Shown here: in pieces, positions 28,101 to 30,325 of the stretch
How positions within the stretch are numbered: the stretch's first letter is position 1
Layout of the letters: each line of letters starts with the position of its first letter
Origin: Pelargonium cotyledonis
Lineage: Eukaryota; Streptophyta; Magnoliopsida; Geraniales; Geraniaceae
NCBI GenBank assembly: GCA_036897625.1
Contig: JAYMTA010000371.1
Location: 1 to 30,325 of the forward strand
Direction of reading: 5' to 3'
Length of the DNA: 30,325 nt
Notes under the pieces: generated by a model
Told to the model about the DNA's origin: nothing
The model's input: only the letters and a program-made list of their open reading frames with translations
The model's database searches: none
Position numbers and translations under genes: made by a program

Positions 28101-28558
28101 CAAGAACAAAGGTGCAAAGAACCTGAAGAACTCAATTACCTTGTGTTCATATTATTGTGCCCATAAATTCCCTGCTAGTTGAACACTCATAATTGGCTGG
28201 AATGAGCTAAAACCGTCTCTTCTAATCTGGTGGAGATCCGAAGAGGCTACACTGGCCATGTTTCACGAAACGAATGTATTTGTTGAAAACTTCAATTTGA
28301 GTCCCCCAACATTAGATTTCCCATTTCCTTTTGCAGTTGTCAAATACAAGTATTTTTTGTTCGAGCATTTTCCTGACGTGGTCCATTTGTTTGCTTTACT
28401 TTTCTATCAGGCGAATAGAGAACTCTTTTGACGGTCATCTTCTAAAGCACAATCTGAAACCAGAAGTCGTTGAAGGTCTCAGGAACATGAGGGACAAGCT
28501 GATTAAAAATGAGTTTGAAGTTCTTAGGAGCCTGAGGAACAAGGTGGCCAAAAAATGA
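22160..28558 (+). CDS. YacP/Rae1-like NYN-domain protein (putative endoribonuclease)
   Basis: Ten exons: 22160-22321, 22654-22725, 22809-22930, 23033-23199, 24011-24080, 25175-25229, 26076-26159, 27411-27449, 28065-28111, 28411-28558; 321 residues. The N-terminus is rich in Ser and poor in acidic residues, like a plastid transit peptide. A basic linker (KAKKKSKSS, YRKKKLPRK) follows. The NYN/PIN-like nuclease domain starts at VPVLLIDGYNVCGYW (Asp136), continues with VKVVVVFDAM (Asp183), FSADMTADTWIERE (Asp206, Asp210, Glu214) and VWVVTSDRLQQ (Asp234), and a Lys-rich helical tail closes the protein. These acidic residues match the metal-binding positions of the YacP subfamily, whose Bacillus member Rae1 is a ribosome-associated endoribonuclease. 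Arabidopsis At2g02410 is the relative I recall. All introns fit GT-AG except the one after 23199, which needs a GC donor. RNase function and plastid location are inferred. Confidence 0.92.
27081..27289. repeat. Tandem duplication in an NYN-gene intron
   Basis: Two consecutive units, 27081-27187 and 27188-27289, agree almost throughout, including GTTTCCTTGTGAACATT, TGTGTGGTTGACTAATCATT and TTATG(C/T)TCTATGTT. They differ by a few substitutions and small indels, so the duplication is fairly recent. It lies between exons 7 and 8 and does not touch coding sequence. Confidence 0.92.
27752..27960. mobile_element. Possible retroelement fragment in an NYN-gene intron
   Basis: The stretch AAAGTTGGGGTCGGCTACCTGAATC (written in part: GTTGGGGTCGGCTAC, 27825-27839) is a motif I recall as recurring in dispersed plant retroelement tails. 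A T-run lies at 27754-27762. No ends or coding sequence could be defined. Confidence 0.3.
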
Positions 28559-29014
28559 GGAGGTGTCAAGATAGTTGCTCAGGCCAGTGCTTGTACAGGT
28601 CATTTCGGCTACCTTTGGATACTGAATTTTGAAATCGGTCTTGAAAATGTTCTGACAACATATGATGGTTCATTTGGGCAGGTTTGATTATCAATTTGGA
28701 TTAACCATAAACCCCATACAGAACTCTGCTTGGCATCGCCTGCGTGCCGTAATCAGCAGTCAGAACTCAGAGAAGTGTGAAGAGAAAATGCTAACCTGTG
28801 ATGTTTAAGTCTTTGCAGTTTATTAAAACTGGGTTTCAATTGTATCATATTTTGTTGTAATGACTTTTCTAGTCTTTTTTTTTAATGTATGAATTAAAAG
28901 ACTATCATTTGTAATTAATGAAGCATGTAGATCTTCCAAGATGTATTATTTGAGTTCTAAGTAAGAAAGGGGAGAATGAGAATCTGAAAATGCTTTGGAT
29001 TAGTGTGTTTTTGG
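28559..29014. other. 3' flank of the NYN gene
   Basis: Presumed 3' UTR and downstream DNA. AT-rich signals that could direct polyadenylation occur around 28850-28920 (for example TTGTAATGA and AATTAAAAG). No other feature is seen. Confidence 0.5.
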
Positions 29015-29370
29015 GTTTACACGTCTTGTAGTTGTATCGTGTTTGTGTTAGAGAACTCAACATGTTTTGTAACTGTATCGTTTTCGTGTTGGACCTCCAA
29101 AATACGCACGTACAATTAATTAAACATGTTATGACACGCATGGCACACCTAATTATGGGTATAATTATAAATTACTCTTAGTAACATGTCAGCCATATTG
29201 GCTCAAATGTGTTCGTTTCATATCGTGTTAATACGGCTCATTTAATTACAATATTAAACTTGTCATATTTGTGTTTTGTGTTTATAAGAGAATCATGTAC
29301 GTTTTGCAACATAATTATTGAATTCATTCGTGTTGAGTTATGCAACGCATAAACAACGCGAACTAACCCA
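29015..29370. repeat. Second diverged copy of the CGTGTT-rich repeat
   Basis: Contains repeated short motifs (TATCGTGTTTGTGTT, TATCGTTTTCGTGTTGG, GACACGCATGGCAC, TTCGTGTTGAG) of the same style as 20730-21360. It is noncoding, and its limits are approximate. Confidence 0.45.
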
Positions 29371-29938
29371 CATGCAGTGGTGTGCGGCAGTTGTTTAAGA
29401 TCCAATGATAAGGTGAATAATTGAATGGCAATCATGTGTTGTATTGTGTTGGTTCAAACTCCAAAACCAAATGAGAATGAGAAGTGAAATAATTGAAAGT
29501 CCAACAACAAGCAGAGGTGGTATTTAATTCGTAACACATTAAATATTGGGAGGAAACAGAAGGTCAATCGGTCAAGGTCATGGTCACACCGTCAAACGTT
29601 GACTACTCCTTTATTACATTCAATTCAATGTTTATTATGTGGTGGAGTTGAGACTCAAATCAAATGCATTATTGATTCATCAATGATATCATACTTATTT
29701 ACCAAATTTTGGATGCATGAGTTTGGAATAGTTGGCTGTTCTCGCCTTCTCGGTAGCCCTTTCCCGAGGCTCCATTACTCAAGCTCCGTCAGCTGATCGA
29801 GATGTCAACTCCTCACGACATCAACAACAATATTATCGAATTTCTGCAAAGAATTTGATGTGCAAAACTAGGTGACCAGAATCGGAAGTTATAGAACCCG
29901 TCATATCGAAGTTGCTCTCCCTCAGACTTAATATTCTT
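29371..29938. other. Intergenic, with a cluster of W-box cores
   Basis: No credible gene. Four TTGAC/GTCAA cores fall between 29563 and 29603. A short open stretch at 29599-29796 has no recognisable protein features. Confidence 0.4.
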
Positions 29939-30325
29939 TTGAGAAAATTACACATATCTACCCTAAACTTTACCCATTTTGCACATACCTACTCTTAAGT
30001 TTAATTTGTAACTATTGGCTATCCTAAAGCATGTTAGATAAGTTTCCGTCTACTACTCCATCCAATTTTTCGTCTAAGGGGTCAAAAAGACCCAAATATC
30101 CTCTTACTAAAAAAAAAGAGCAACCAAACAGGTACTTAATTAAGATTTTACAAAAAAAGAAAAAAAGAAAAAATAAACAGGTGAGAGACCTGCAACCGTC
30201 GAGACCTGGCCGGAGCCATCACCGACGGCGAGACCTGCAACCGACGGCGGAAGCGAGACCTGCAACAGACGGATCCGGCGATGCTGGCAGTTGGAGCATC
30301 TGTTGGCTCGACAGGTGAGAGAGAG
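29939..30325. repeat. Repeat-derived sequence with a GC-rich minisatellite, cut by the window end
   Basis: Text such as CTACCCTAAACTTTACCC followed by ACTCTTAAGTTTAATTTG is typical of dispersed plant repeats. From about 30181 the composition changes sharply to GC-rich, with at least three copies of GAGACCTGCAAC (near 30185, 30230 and 30253) and related GACGGCG units. The open frame across it is low-complexity and is not accepted as a gene. Confidence 0.5.

Noticed and set aside
30031-30318. 95-residue plus-strand open frame with repeated RDLQP peptides
   Set aside because: It is a translation of the GC-rich minisatellite and a poly-A-rich tract; no protein family is recognisable.

Overview
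The window is nuclear DNA from a flowering plant, most likely a eudicot. It is AT-rich and has long intergenic stretches. The genes have many short GT-AG introns, and plant-type non-autonomous transposons are scattered through it (Stowaway-like MITEs, tRNA-derived SINE-like elements). All four intact protein genes belong to plant families. Gene models were built by hand: splice sites were chosen so that the phase closes across every junction and the joined protein follows the family.

Layout, left to right. 410-4782 (-): a complete nine-exon ferric-chelate reductase of the FRO6/FRO7 type, with a Stowaway-like MITE in intron 4 and a second, partial MITE copy at 1-83 beyond its 3' end. 4783-8105: intergenic, with a SINE-like element, a possible MITE and a pair of palindromes. 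8106-12847 (+): a complete 19-exon leucine-rich-repeat receptor kinase of subfamily VIII-1, closest in memory to the Arabidopsis hydrogen peroxide receptor HPCA1. 13545-14867 (+): a truncated, internally deleted tandem copy of that receptor, clearly a pseudogene. 14868-16760: repeat-derived DNA with LTR-like ends and a near-perfect hairpin. 16761-18032 (-): a complete five-exon START-domain lipid-transfer protein. 18033-22159: a long intergenic stretch with two SINE-like elements (one nested in an older repeat), a TIR element and a likely promoter. 22160-28558 (+): a complete ten-exon YacP/Rae1-like NYN-domain putative endoribonuclease with a Ser-rich, possibly plastid-targeting N-terminus. 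28559-30325: 3' flank and repeat-derived sequence.

The neighbourhood FRO6/7 - HPCA1-type receptor - START protein recalls the order I remember on Arabidopsis chromosome 5 (At5g49730/40 - At5g49760 - At5g49800), so this looks like conserved microsynteny. The NYN gene is not part of that remembered block. There is no operon-like logic. The FRO and the receptor both concern redox biology at membranes (iron reduction, peroxide sensing), but a functional link is only speculation. I found no wholly new system. The points most worth following are the decaying receptor duplicate, the changed cysteine spacing in the intact receptor, a predicted GC-AG intron and an in-frame alternative donor, the hairpin at 16534-16582, and a SINE-like insertion with a visible target-site duplication.
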